A DNA stretch of 64,000 bases, from NCBI GenBank assembly GCA_949752745.1, contig OX457025.1:101500439-101564438 (forward strand), written 5' to 3'. The notes beneath the pieces are model-generated. The model did not search any database and was not told where the DNA came from. It was given only the letters and a program-made list of their open reading frames with translations. A program made the position numbers and the translations under genes. Numbering within the stretch: the first letter of the stretch is position 1; each line of letters begins with the position of its first letter. The stretch comes from Protula sp. h YS-2021. Its lineage: Eukaryota > Annelida > Polychaeta > Sabellida > Serpulidae. This document shows positions 11,341 through 21,883 of the stretch, piece after piece.

Positions 11341-12520
11341 ATTGTCAATCAGGTTTGTGACGTAACAATGCGCGCGCATATTTAATTCACCTGACTTCAA
11401 GATCAAGTGGGTGTGCCTCCGACTGTTTTTGTCTCTACTTGGTGCTTCAGGAAGCCGGTTTCCCGTTATTTGGAAATGGTAAGGTAATAAAACTTATTAT
11501 TCTGATGTGATTATTTTGTTTACTCGTTCATTCATCCTTAGTGGCTACAGCTTTTCCTCCAATAATCCCAGGTTCACAACAGTTTGCACTGACGCTGACC
11601 ATTTGGGACCCCGGCAAGTGTTTACTGTTCAGAGTATAGAGGTGTTCAATAACGAGAAATTACAATAAAATAACTATGGTTAAGCCAATGGCAATATTTG
11701 GGACCGAAAAAATCGTTCATTATGTAGAAGTGTTCACTGTTCACTAACGGAGGTTTTATTGTATAACCTATAAAACACTATGTTTTTAAAATGGTTAATT
11801 AATTATTATTTATTAAATTTAATCGGCAATTTCTAAATATAATTGGCATTAATTCATATTTAATTAAATCAGGCTTAATTTTTTGTGTTTGTTTTTTCTT
11901 TTGTCGGAACCGTTGACACATATTCCATCAAACTTGAGCAGCCCAGCCATCGTTGTGTAGGCCTTACCTGTGGCGTAGTTGAGTAAATCCCTTGCAAACA
12001 TTATCAACGACTGTGTTTCCGAGTTTCCATGTTCACCAAGTGATCCAACTCCACATATGTGACAATGAACAAGCGCGTTGGCTGTGCTGCTCTTCCTCTG
12101 TCAAAACCGGCTTTTAATCAGTCGTCCAGGTACTGGAAGAGTAGCAGCGGCGTTATGACTTCAGGGTTCGCAAGACTTTGCTGAACACCGTCGGTACCGG
12201 TGGGAACCCGAACGGTCGGGCTGTGTGCCAGTATCGATGATCCGCCCGCCACTCCACTCACACACACACTTTAGAGCAATGATACTCGTGGTGCTGGGAT
12301 CGCATGTGGGTGTGGAGATGCGCGTCCGGCGTCCGATACGTCTCTGGACGTCGCCCACGTCCCCCCAGCTGATGGCTTTTGCGAATGTGTGGGGAGGTGT
12401 CCATCTTGAATGAGCGTGTGGGCAGCAATTCGTTTGGTGGGTTTAGTTCTATTATGAAGCTCCACCCTCCTGTCCACTTGGGTCTGAGTAACAGACCTTT
12501 TGTGACTTATTGGCATTGAT
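11341..12520. other. Non-coding spacer, no gene recognised
   Basis: Small overlapping frames on both strands around 12160-12520 coincide with a GC-richer patch but show no domain. Nothing else is supported. Confidence 0.5.
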
Positions 12521-12524
12521 CACC

Positions 12525-12800
12525 CTTTTTAGCCCAGCTTACGTTACACGTATGCTGGGGTATTCCTATTGGTTTGCATGTGGCGTCCGTTAGTTAGTTA
12601 GTTAGTTATTTAGTAAACTTTGGTTCAAAATGCATCTGCTCCTCCAATTTTGATCCGATGTCATTTATTTTTGGTATTGTGCTTTTGTGCTTTTTTAGTC
12701 GATCGGATGATTTTTGAATTTTTGGCGAATTTTTGAAGAAAAAATTTTAAAACGTATCTCCTCCTACATTTTTTATCCGATTTCATTTTTGGTGCCGTTC
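12525..12800. repeat. Dispersed-repeat fragment with TTAG run
   Basis: The segment starts TAGCCCAGCTTACG...GCTGGGG, a short imperfect hairpin, then GTGGCGTCCGTTAGTTAG and an AT-rich body with two similar pieces (ATCTGCTCCTCCAATTTTGATCCGAT and ATCTCCTCCTACATTTTTTATCCGAT style). This resembles the hairpin-headed dispersed repeats at 15890, 21015, 30060 and 54105. Confidence 0.4.
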
Positions 12801-15660
12801 GCACTGGTCCTAAATGCGAACGGCACAAGCTAAATAAGCAAGCACACTGGACCAAAATTAGCACCGTGCATCAACGCAAGTTAAATAAACATGCGCAATG
12901 GTCCAAAATGCGAACCGCGCATCGACGGAAGTTAAACAAACATGCGCACTAGTCCGAAAAAGGAACCAGGCATCGACGCAAGTTGAATAGACATGCGCAG
13001 TGGTCCGAAATGAGAACCGTGCATCTACGTAAGTTGAATAGACATAAAAGCCGGACTTCGACGGGACTTAAATAATATGCGTACCGGTCCGAAATGCAAC
13101 GCAAGTTATATGAACCTGTGCACTGGTCCGAAATGCGAACCGCGCATCAACGCAACCTAAAGAATCATGAGCACTGGTCAGAAATGTGAATCGGATATCA
13201 ATGCAAGTTAAATAATCATGCGCACTGGTGGAAAATGCGAACCGCTCATCGACGCAAGCTAAATAAACAAACACACTGGTCAGAAATTGTAACCGAGCAT
13301 TAACGCAAGTTAAAAAAAACATGCGCACTGGTCTTAAATACGAACCGCACATCGACACAAGCTAAATAAGCAAGCACACTGGACCAAAATTAGCACCGTG
13401 CATCAATTAGTTATATAAACATGCGCACCGGTTCGAAATGCGAACTGCGCATTAACGCAACTTGAATAACATGCGCACTATTCAAAATAAAAACTGCGCA
13501 TCAGCACAACGTAAATAAACATGCGCACTGGTCCAGAATAAGAACCGCGCATCAACTCAAGTTAAAGAAATATGCGCATTAGCCTGAAATAAAAACCGCA
13601 CATCGACGCACGTTAAATAAACATGCGTAGTGGTTGGAAATGCGAACCACGCGCCAACACGAGTTAAATAAACAATTGCACTGGTCCAAAATAAGCACTG
13701 CTCATGAACGCAAGTCAATTATGCGCACTGATCCGAAAAAAGAATCGCGCATCCACTTAACCCAAAGAAACATGCGCACTGGTCCGAAATGAGAACCACG
13801 CATCAACCCAAGTTCAATAAACATGCGCACTGGTCAGAAATGGGAACCGAGCATTAACAAGCATTAACACAAGTTAAAAAAAACATGCGCACTGGTCTTA
13901 AATACGAACCGCACATCGACACAAGCTAAATAAGCAAGCACACTGGACCAAAATTAGCACCGTCCATCAACGCAAGTTAAATAAACATGCGCACCGGTTC
14001 GAAATGCGAACTGCGCATTAACGCAACTTGAATAACATGCGCACTATTCAAAATAAGAACTGCGCATCAGCACAAATTAAATAAACATGCGCACTGGTCC
14101 AGAATAAAAACCGCGTATCAACTCAAGTTAAAGAAATATGCGCATTAGCCTGAAATAAAAACCGCACATCGACGCACGTTAAATTAACATGCGTAGTGGT
14201 TCGAAATGCGAACCACGCGCCAACACAAGTTAAATAAACATTTGCACTGGTCCAAATTAAGCACCAAGCATGAACGCAAGTTAAATATGCGCACTGATGC
14301 GAAAAAAGAATCGCGCATCAACTTAACCCAAAGAAACATGCGCACTGGTCTGAAATGAGAACCACGCATCAACACAAGTTAAATAAACATGCGCACTGGT
14401 CCGAAATGCGAACCGCGCATCGACGGAAGTTAAGTAAACATGCGAACTAGTTCAAATTAAGCAGCGCAGACCACCACAAGTTAAACAAACATGCGCACTT
14501 GTCCGAAAAAGAACCAGGCATCGGCGCAAGTTGAATAGACATGCGCAGTGGTCCGAAATGAGAACCGCGCATCAACGCAAGTTGAATAAACATGCGCACT
14601 GGTCAGAAATGGGAACCGAGCATTAACGAGCATTAATACAAGTTAAAAAACATGCGCACTGGTCCTTAATGCAAACCGCACATCGACACAAGCTAAATAA
14701 GCAAGCACACTGGACCAAAATTAGCACCGTCCATCAACGCAAGTTAAATACACATGACTATTCAAAATAAGAACTACGCATCAGCACAACTTAAATCAAC
14801 ATGCGCACTGGTCCAGAATAAGAACCGCGCATCAACTCGAGTTAAAGAAATATGCGCATTGGCCTGAAATAAGAACCGCGCATCGACGCACGTTAAATAA
14901 ACATGCGCAGTGGTTGGAAATGCTAACCACGCCAACGCAAGTTAAATAAACATTTGCACTGGTCCAAAAGAAGGATCGCGCATCAACGCAAGTTAAATAA
15001 ACATGCGCACTGGTCTGAAATGCGAACCGCGCACCAACGCAAGTTAAATAAACATGCACAATGGTCTGAAATTCGAACTGTTCAACAACGCAAGTTGAAT
15101 AAACATGCGCACTGTTGTCCGAAATGCGAACCGCGCATCAACGCAACCTAAGGAAACTTGTGCACTCGTCCAAAATAAGTATCGCTATCAACGCAAGTTA
15201 AATAAACATGCGCAATGGTCTGAAATAAGAACCGTGCATCAACGCAAGTTAAATAAACATGCGCACTTTTCCGAAAAAATACACTCTTTTCACATGGCGT
15301 TTTAACAAAGAAAACGAAATCGAAGACGAAAATACAAAGTGACATGCACACGTTCAGATCAAGCTCTTCATAAGTCCCAAGTTTCATGGTCCTAGGGCCC
15401 ATAGTGTCAGAGAAGAAGACACAAAAATCGGAAAACTGTCAAGAAAAAAAAAAAGGACGAACGGCTGCTCGCACAAATTCATATAACCCTTGCAAGCCAA
15501 AGGCTTGTCAAGTGTTAATAAACATGTGCACTGTTCCAAAATGAGAGCCGCGCATCAACGCAAATTAAATAAACATGCGCACTTGTCTGAATAAGAACCG
15601 CGCATCGAGGCAAGTTACATAAATATGCGCACTGGTCCGAAATGCGAGCGTTGTTCGAAG
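12795..15660. repeat. ~54-bp minisatellite with higher-order structure
   Basis: Degenerate monomers of about 50-58 bp share the core AAACATGCGCACTGGTCCGA, then AAATGCGAACCGCGCATC and AACGCAAGTTAAAT. The main array spans 12795-15285; a short outlier at 15515-15650 follows unrelated sequence. Larger blocks are repeated: a variant block at about 13321 recurs at 13884 (563 bp later) and 14652 (768 bp later). All frames on both strands here (for example 13068-13358 minus, with a repeating TSAHVYLTCVDARF) are repeat artefacts because 54 is a multiple of three. Confidence 0.95.
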
Positions 15661-15884
15661 ATATCTATGGCAGACTATGCAGTCTATCAGATCATTTTTC
15701 TGGGAAACAAATCTTTGTATGCATTTATCGGTCTATGTTCTGGTCCGGTGCTAAATTAATTATTGAGCTAGCTCTTCGCCATCTCGTCTTTTGAAGCCCA
15801 ATTTGTCAGGGAAATTCCCTTGCTCATGCACGCTGGAAGTGGCCTTATTGCTTTTCGCAAGCTGGGACTTTGTCCTTGGACAAA

Positions 15885-16060
15885 CTTGTTTAGTCCCCCG
15901 CCGCCGCGTAGCGCGAAGCTGGGGACTATAGTATTCGGGTCTGTCCGCCCGTCTGTCTGTCTGGCGACACTTGGAAGCACAAATTTGTGCACGCTATAAT
16001 TCCGCCGCTATTCAACCCTGGCTTTTGATTGTAGCTACAGTGAAAATATATGTCTTGAAG
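15885..16060 (+). repeat. Hairpin-headed dispersed repeat
   Basis: It starts with TAGTCCCC and GGGGACTATA as inverted arms around a GC-rich loop (15898-15930), followed by GTATTCGGGTCTGTCCG and CCCGTCTGTCTGTCTGG. The hairpin-plus-GTCTGTC head is shared in style with 54105-54160. Function and class are unknown. Confidence 0.6.
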
Positions 16061-17290
16061 CTGTGCGACGTCGCATTATTTTCGATTCGACCAAAAAATG
16101 GCGAAATGGGGACTTGTTCAAAATAAGCAATTTTTTCTGCATTTTTGTTGCCTGCAGTGCAACTTTGTGCACGCGATGTCTCAGTTGCTATTCAGTCCGG
16201 GCTTTTGCTGCAGTGAATATATATATATATTGAAGGGGTCTAGGACAGAACCCCCCGGGACCGAACCCCCCCGACCAAACCCCCCGGGACCGAACCCCCC
16301 GCGCGCATAACCCCCCGTGCCAAAACCCCCCGATCGGACCAGGCCCCCCTCTCAAAAAGCCAATATAATATGTCAAATTTAAACACGTTTATTGAATCAT
16401 GATTTTATAACTTGAGATGTAGTTCATTTGTACAACATTTTGCAAAAGCTGTTTTACTACGATGACTACAACTGACTAATGTCAACAGTCACTGTTGGTT
16501 TAAAACTGAATATTGTGAGCTATTCCTCTGAAAAAAACCAAGATGTTTCTGTTGCGAAAGTCACGAACAATGTGCGCTATCCTATTTCCTGTTTGGACAC
16601 TTTGCTGTCGTCGTGGTTCTGGAAGGTGACCTCCGTGGTTCTGTCCGGAACCCCTCGGTAGTTCCTCTTCAGTCCGATTGCTCATGTTCCACAAGCAATG
16701 GTCAAACTTTGGAGCACTTCTCTAGTTACGTGGCATCCGACCGATGTAGGTATATATAATATATATAATATAAATATTCCGCAATCGGGGTTATTTCATC
16801 GGACAGTTCCGACCGATGTAGGTATATATAATATATATAATATAAATATTCCGCAATCGGGATTATTTCATCGGACAGTTCCTCTTGGAGCTCCACTAAA
16901 GCGGGGGGGGGGGGTTGGTCCTCTCCATATGGGGGGATTTTGGCACGGGGGGTTATGCGCGGGGGGGGGGGGTTCGGTCCCGGGGGGTTTGGTCGGGGGG
17001 GTTCGGTCCCGGGGGGTTTGGTCCCGGGGGGTTCTGTCCGGAACCCATATTGAAGTTGTGCGACGTCGTATTTTTTTTCGATTCGACCAAAAAGTGACGA
17101 AATGGCGACTTCTTGAAAATAGGCAATTTTTTAGTATTTCTATTGCCTACAGTGCAACTTTGTGCACGCGAAATCTCATCCGCTATTGAACCCTGGCTTT
17201 TGATTGTTGCTACAGTGAAGATATATACATTGAAGTTGTGCAACGTCGCATTATTTTTCCTCTCCAACGAGTTCGTGGCGGGGGTCATTC
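16040..17290. repeat. Composite of direct repeats and inverted C6/G6 blocks
   Basis: Flanking segments 16040-16230 and 17050-17235 are direct repeats (GTGCGACGTCG, TTCGATTCGACCAAAAA, GTGCAACTTTGTGCACGCGA), and a third start lies at 17232. Inside them, block 16246-16352 (repeating GGGACCGAACCCCCC on the plus strand) reappears as its reverse complement at 16905-17042. The arms are about 110-135 bp. The C/G runs of 6-14 bp can form quadruplex-type structures in principle. Small open frames here are artefacts. Confidence 0.8.
16737..16885. repeat. ~72-bp tandem duplication
   Basis: The unit CCGACCGATGTAGGTATAT...CGGACAGTT is present twice in a row (about 16737-16809 and 16810-16881), nearly identical, with an AT-rich TATATAATATATATAA centre. 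Confidence 0.9.
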
Positions 17291-17299
17291 ATAATTTTC

Positions 17300-18270
17300 A
17301 CTGATAACTTGTTTGTATTAATTTCGCTACCATGTCAGCAAAAGCAGTGTGCTTTTTCCTGTCTCTGGCTGATAGGTGGTGACCAGTTTCTGTGGTGCCT
17401 TCGATGCAAGACATTCTGGCGGCACATGCTCTGCCGCTGTTTAAATGGGACAAGTAACCAAGTGTTAGCAATCGGACTACCTTCGTAGTGGCCCCAGGGC
17501 ACTTCATTTTGGGTTTGATAGTATTGCATCAGAGGCGTGATACCTGTTTGCATCGGTAGAATTCTTTGCTTGCAGCCACTGTGATAGTTGTATGGGCCAG
17601 CTCTGCTGTAGGTGCAAGGTCTGGACCGGTGCGTGTGACCCCCCGTGCAAAGCCTGGTTCTGGAGCTCCTGAACGTGGCGGCCACTTAATTCTGCCAACA
17701 GCGCATCCGGAAACAGTTGCGTCTCCCACATATGCTCTGCGTGCCAGAATTGGAACGGTTTGTCCTGAGATGAACAGCATATTTGCAAGATATTGTCTAG
17801 ACGCATTTTGATAGCTGCTGATATAAAACTCGTGCTTGGCTTAATCAAGTCCCTTTGTTTCTCAAAACCGGAAGTGCATTGGTGTGGTCACTGGTTAGGG
17901 CTCCATATGTGTTGCCATTTTTATCAACGTCTGCTTCACAAATTCCACAAAGGACAAAACTCTGGTGTTGTCCTCGTGTTTCTCCCTGAGCTTCCCCTGT
18001 CGCGGTCTCGGGAGGCCACTGTTTCGTCTAGCAACGAAGCTAGTGCGTGTTTGGGGTATCGTAGCGACTGGGACTTTATTGTGTTGTCGTAAAGTCTATA
18101 CGCTGTGCCGGCCAGTCGTAGTTTTGGTGCGGTGTAGCTCTTCCGGAAATCTAAGGCCTTTCCGTATCACTCTCCTTGGGCTTGATGGCATATAAGACGC
18201 CGGTGGCTATATTTAGCGCTGTAAACTTGGGTTCGTGATGCGTCTGGCATTCGTCGCCTAATCTGATGGG
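17300..18270 (-). other. Unresolved region with overlapping minus-strand frames
   Basis: Several open frames overlap on the minus strand (17298-17507, 17335-17685, 17504-17848), and a further readable stretch near 17960 gives SFVLCGICEADVDKNGN. Composition is higher in GC than the surroundings and suggests decayed coding sequence, perhaps of a transposon, but no domain can be named. No start, splice pattern or poly-A tail supports a gene. Confidence 0.3.
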
Positions 18271-18484
18271 GATGCATCATCCATTAAACGCAACCTATAA
18301 GCTTGCAATGATAGAGCGAGGGCGGCTTCTTTTCCCGTGTGTTCAGACCCAGTCACCGTTCGCAGGGTCGCCCCCGCATGTTCCCAGGTTCGCTGCCCGG
18401 TTTTGTAGTCACCGAGTAACGCAATGGTGTGCCCGCGGGTGACCCCACGGCGTCTGCAACGTGCTCCGGGCTTCTTCCCTATCA

Positions 18485-18772
18485 GTAACGCCGCAGTACC
18501 TCCAAGTGACCCCACTGTAGGCGGCAGTACCTTCAAGTGACCCCACTGTAGGCGGCAGTACCTCCAAGTGACCCCACTGTAGGCGGTCCTACCTTCAAGT
18601 GACCCCACTGTAGGCGGCAGTACCTCCAAGTGACCCCACTGTAGGCGGCAGTACCTTCAAGTGACCCCACTGTAGGCGGCAGTACCTTCAAGTGACCCCA
18701 CTGTAGGCGGCAGTACCTTCAAGTGACCCCACTGTAGGCGGCAGTACCTTCAAGTGACCCCACTGTAGACTC
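18485..18772. repeat. 31-bp minisatellite, about 9 copies
   Basis: The unit GGCGGCAGTACC(T/C)TCAAG followed by TGACCCCACTGTA is repeated at 31-bp spacing with very few differences. The minus-strand 123-codon frame at 18258-18629 is mostly this repeat. Confidence 0.95.
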
Positions 18773-18774
18773 GT

Positions 18775-19905
18775 GCTATTAGGTTTGGCCCTAAGTTGCT
18801 CCCAACTAGCAACTCACTGTGCACTACCGTTTTCATTGAGTAACGCGTTGGCCATTATAAAAGCGGGAGGGCGTCTCAAAGCAGAAATTGGTGAAAACAG
18901 GGTTCGCGATGGGTTCTCAGGAAAGTGAGTCAAAAAAGGAAAGTGTGACTCAGTTGGGCCCAGAAAACTCCGTGGGTTACGAAAAAGTGAGTCATTTCGT
19001 AAAAAAATGCCCAAAAAGTGGACAAAAACCCCGCCAACGCGAACCCTGTGAAAATATATCGCTCGCTGCATAAACTTTATTGAAAGATGGAACTGTGGCA
19101 CAGTACGTACATTCTGTCCCAGCCCGGGAGGAGGACAGTAAAATTGAAGAGAAGCCAGCGAGGCGTCCTTCCACCCAAAATGAATTTCTGCCTCCATTTG
19201 GATTCCTCTCCGTCTATAGCCAAGGAAGAAAAACGGTTCAACAGGATCCCGAACCCCTACAGAAAATCACTAGATGGGTTTTGGGGGGTCTAGCTTTTAG
19301 CTAGACTGAAAATAAATAAATAAGTAAAAAGTGAACAGAAGTAGGTTACGTGTGTTCGCCTGCCGAGTAACACAAAAATTGGCAACCCTTTGAGCTTTGG
19401 CGCAGCTTCAACTAAACTTCTCTGGGCTGCAGGAAACAGCTGCCTGACTGAAGTATGATGTTCTTGGACCTCTTCAACATCCATTCTCTCTTCAAAGTAC
19501 TTGCTTGGACATCTAGGGAAGTACATCTGTGGAGAACGCCAGAAGCTTTCTTGTTCGGGCGTAGGGATGCGGATTGTGGATTGGATGTCGTGGGTGTGTA
19601 AACACTGGGTTACCCAGCTTGAACGAACCATAATTTTTTCGATTCACTGAAGCTAGAAGGAACTCAGACGAGAAGAAAACTAGAAGGAATTAAGACTATT
19701 TTTTTCAATCGCCCTAAACACTATAAAAACTATACTGTTACTGGCAACCTATAAAAATAACCTATATTTTGGCAAGTCGTTGCTGGGAGACCTGTAATGA
19801 AAACCACGAATTGCCGCCCAATCTGCCTCCTTCATCTCGTACTAGGGCTGGCAAGTTTCTTCCCAGGTGGAAAAACTATGGTTTTTACCCTGTTTATTTT
19901 TTCTC
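18775..19905. other. No supported gene
   Basis: Small frames at 18814-19197 minus, 19080-19304 plus and 19290-19631 minus overlap on opposite strands and show no known domain. AATAAATAAATAAG at 19308-19323 could be the tail of an old retroelement copy. Confidence 0.4.
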
Positions 19906-19911
19906 GATATG

Positions 19912-20148
19912 GATCATGATGGCTGAGTGTCGGACTGGTGGCAAGAAGGTCGTGAGGTCCACTCCCCATGGCAGCATTCGTGGGTCATGATGGCGGAGTG
20001 GTTGAAGCGTCGGGCTGGTGGCTGGCAGGTGGTGAGTTCCACTCCCCTTAGCGGCACTCGTAGGGTCATGATAGCGGAGTGGTTAGCGCGTCGAGCTGGT
20101 GGCAGGGAGGTCGTGAGTTCGACTCCCCGTGGCGGCATTCACGGTATG
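19912..20148 (+). repeat. Three tandem tRNA-like SINE heads
   Basis: Three units of 72-81 bp start with (G/A)TCATGAT(G/A)GC at 19912, 19984 and 20065. The third matches the internal promoter for RNA polymerase III best: A box TAGCGGAGTGG at 20072-20082 and B box AGTTCGACTCC at 20116-20126. The first two have one or two changes in the B box (GTCCACTCC, TTCCACTCC). Spacing and sequence resemble a tRNA-Ser/Leu type. I do not annotate a functional tRNA because the acceptor stem does not pair and the sequence runs straight into a SINE body. Confidence 0.7.
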
Positions 20149-20531
20149 CTAGTGGGCACGGCATACAGCAACGTGTCTGCTTAGCCAGGACTGTATCCGT
20201 ACAATTGGGTATTTGACTTCAGTCACGCGAATAGCAGTTTAATATGAAGACAGAGTACCATATCATACCATACCATACCATAGTGGGTACGGCATACAGC
20301 AACGTGTCTGCTTAGCCAGGACTGTATCCGTACAATTGGGTATTTGACGTTAGTCACGCGAATAGCAGTTTAATATGAAGACAGAGTACCATATCATACC
20401 ATACCATACCATAGTGGGTACGGCATACAGCAACGTGTCTGCTTAGCCAGGACTGTATCCGTACAATTGGGTATTTGACGTCAGTCACGCGAATAGCAGT
20501 TTAATATGAAGACAGAGTACCATATCATATC
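20149..20531 (+). repeat. Three tandem SINE tail units of 131 bp
   Basis: The body TAGTGGG(T/C)ACGGCATACAG, then TGTCTGCTTAGCCAGGACTG, then GAATAGCAGTTTAATATGAA, ending in repeated CATACCATACC, is present three times, at about 20149, 20281 and 20412. The period of 131 bp is measured from GCATACAGC at 20161, 20292 and 20423. Copies differ by single bases. The CATACC run is the apparent 3' tail. Confidence 0.85.
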
Positions 20532-20990
20532 GTTTGTGTGTCGCACTGTCCGCACAGGTAGTCGTTCACCCAATATGTATGCATAAACTTTCACCCAAAT
20601 TGCCCCCTCTCCCTGGTTGAAAAAAAAACCCACAGTTTAACTCTTTTCCTGGTGGTAAAATACTTTTTCCCTTCTATTTTTGGATAGAAACGGAAGAAAC
20701 TTCAAGGCATTCTAAACAAAATATTTTCAGAAGTATATATTTGTTTCAATATTGAGAATAGTTCATGGAGAAATTTTTTGATTTTGGATTAAGACAATCT
20801 CCTTCATTGAAAACTTACACTTTTGGAACTCTCTTCTTTTAAATTCTTTAGAGACAAAGCGGAGTGTACGCTTGAGAGAATGAGGTCGTAGATTAAACGA
20901 ACATCCTTCCTAAACTTACTTTGACATTACCTGCCTCACGGATTATTGAGGATTATTGAATGCCAATATAGTTTCTTTAATTGCAATTAC
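20532..20990. other. AT-rich spacer
   Basis: No gene, RNA or tandem repeat recognised. Confidence 0.5.
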
Positions 20991-20994
20991 TATT

Positions 20995-21760
20995 TAACCC
21001 AGCCGACTTTGTATCACTATAGGGGGCTTGAAAGTATGTGCGTATGTTAAACTTTTTCTTTAAAATGCTACTCCTGCTACAGTTTTGTTCCAATCGTTTT
21101 GATATTTCGCAGGAATGTTCCCTGGGTGGTACCCCACCTGGCTGTTACTTTTTTTTGACGATTGACGAACAACTGACAAAATGGCGGCACTTTTGTGCCC
21201 GTTTTGACCAATTTTTAAAATGCTTGTCCTCCCACAGTTTTATTCCAATCATTTAGATGTTACGCAGGAATGTTCCCCAGGGGTTCGCCTACCAGGCTGT
21301 TATTTTTTTTTCGCGGTTCGCCAAAAACTGCCGAAATGGCGGAACTTTGAAGATTGGCAAAACTGGAATAAATGGTAGTAAATAGCTGAATTGTCAAACC
21401 ATTCATTTCTCTCAGTCTTTTTCAAGTAGTTACAAAATTTTAATTGGAAGTTTCTTAGCTGCTTCTCCACCTGGACTTTTTTTCGCAATGACAAAAAAAT
21501 GCCGAATGGTGGAATTTTAAAAATTTTGTAAAATTGTGTAAATGTCGGTAAATACGTGAATCGTCAAAACCCAACCTCTCCAACATTCCTTTTCGGGTAG
21601 TTTCTACCCGGGAAAACTCGTTTTTGTGTAAAATTATGAAAAATTTACGTTCGGAAAAAAGTTCTTCATTTTTGGGCCTAACAGTATTCGTTTCAAAGTT
21701 TTTCTCTCTTTCCTTGCTGGTAACTCGGCTGGGCCATGTCCTTGGACATGCTTGTTTAAT
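20995..21760. repeat. Dispersed repeat with internal duplications
   Basis: It begins CAGCCGACTTTGTATCACTATAGG and continues with repeated modules: the segment around GGAATGTTCCC(TGG/CAG) with a following TTTTTTTTTCG(A/C)GG motif and AAAAACTGCCGAAATGGCGG recurs near 21115, 21265 and 21480. It is a decayed repeat with no intact frame. Confidence 0.55.
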
Positions 21761-21883
21761 GAAGTAGATAAATTTTGCTGAGAATAAATTAAAATATTAA
21801 GTGTCCAGGAGAAAAACAGATCAACAATCGATTATGACCAGATAATCTTTAAGCCGTCTTTTCACTGTGCACTCACTCACAAA

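Noticed and set aside
12161..12516. Overlapping short frames in a GC-richer patch
   Set aside because: Frames on both strands overlap without any recognisable motif.
13068..15402. Minus- and plus-strand frames with TSAHVYLTCVDARF repeats
   Set aside because: The 54-bp repeat length is divisible by three, so long frames arise without selection.
20065..20148. Functional tRNA gene
   Set aside because: A and B boxes are present, but the acceptor stem does not pair and the sequence is continuous with a SINE tail; annotated as SINE head instead.
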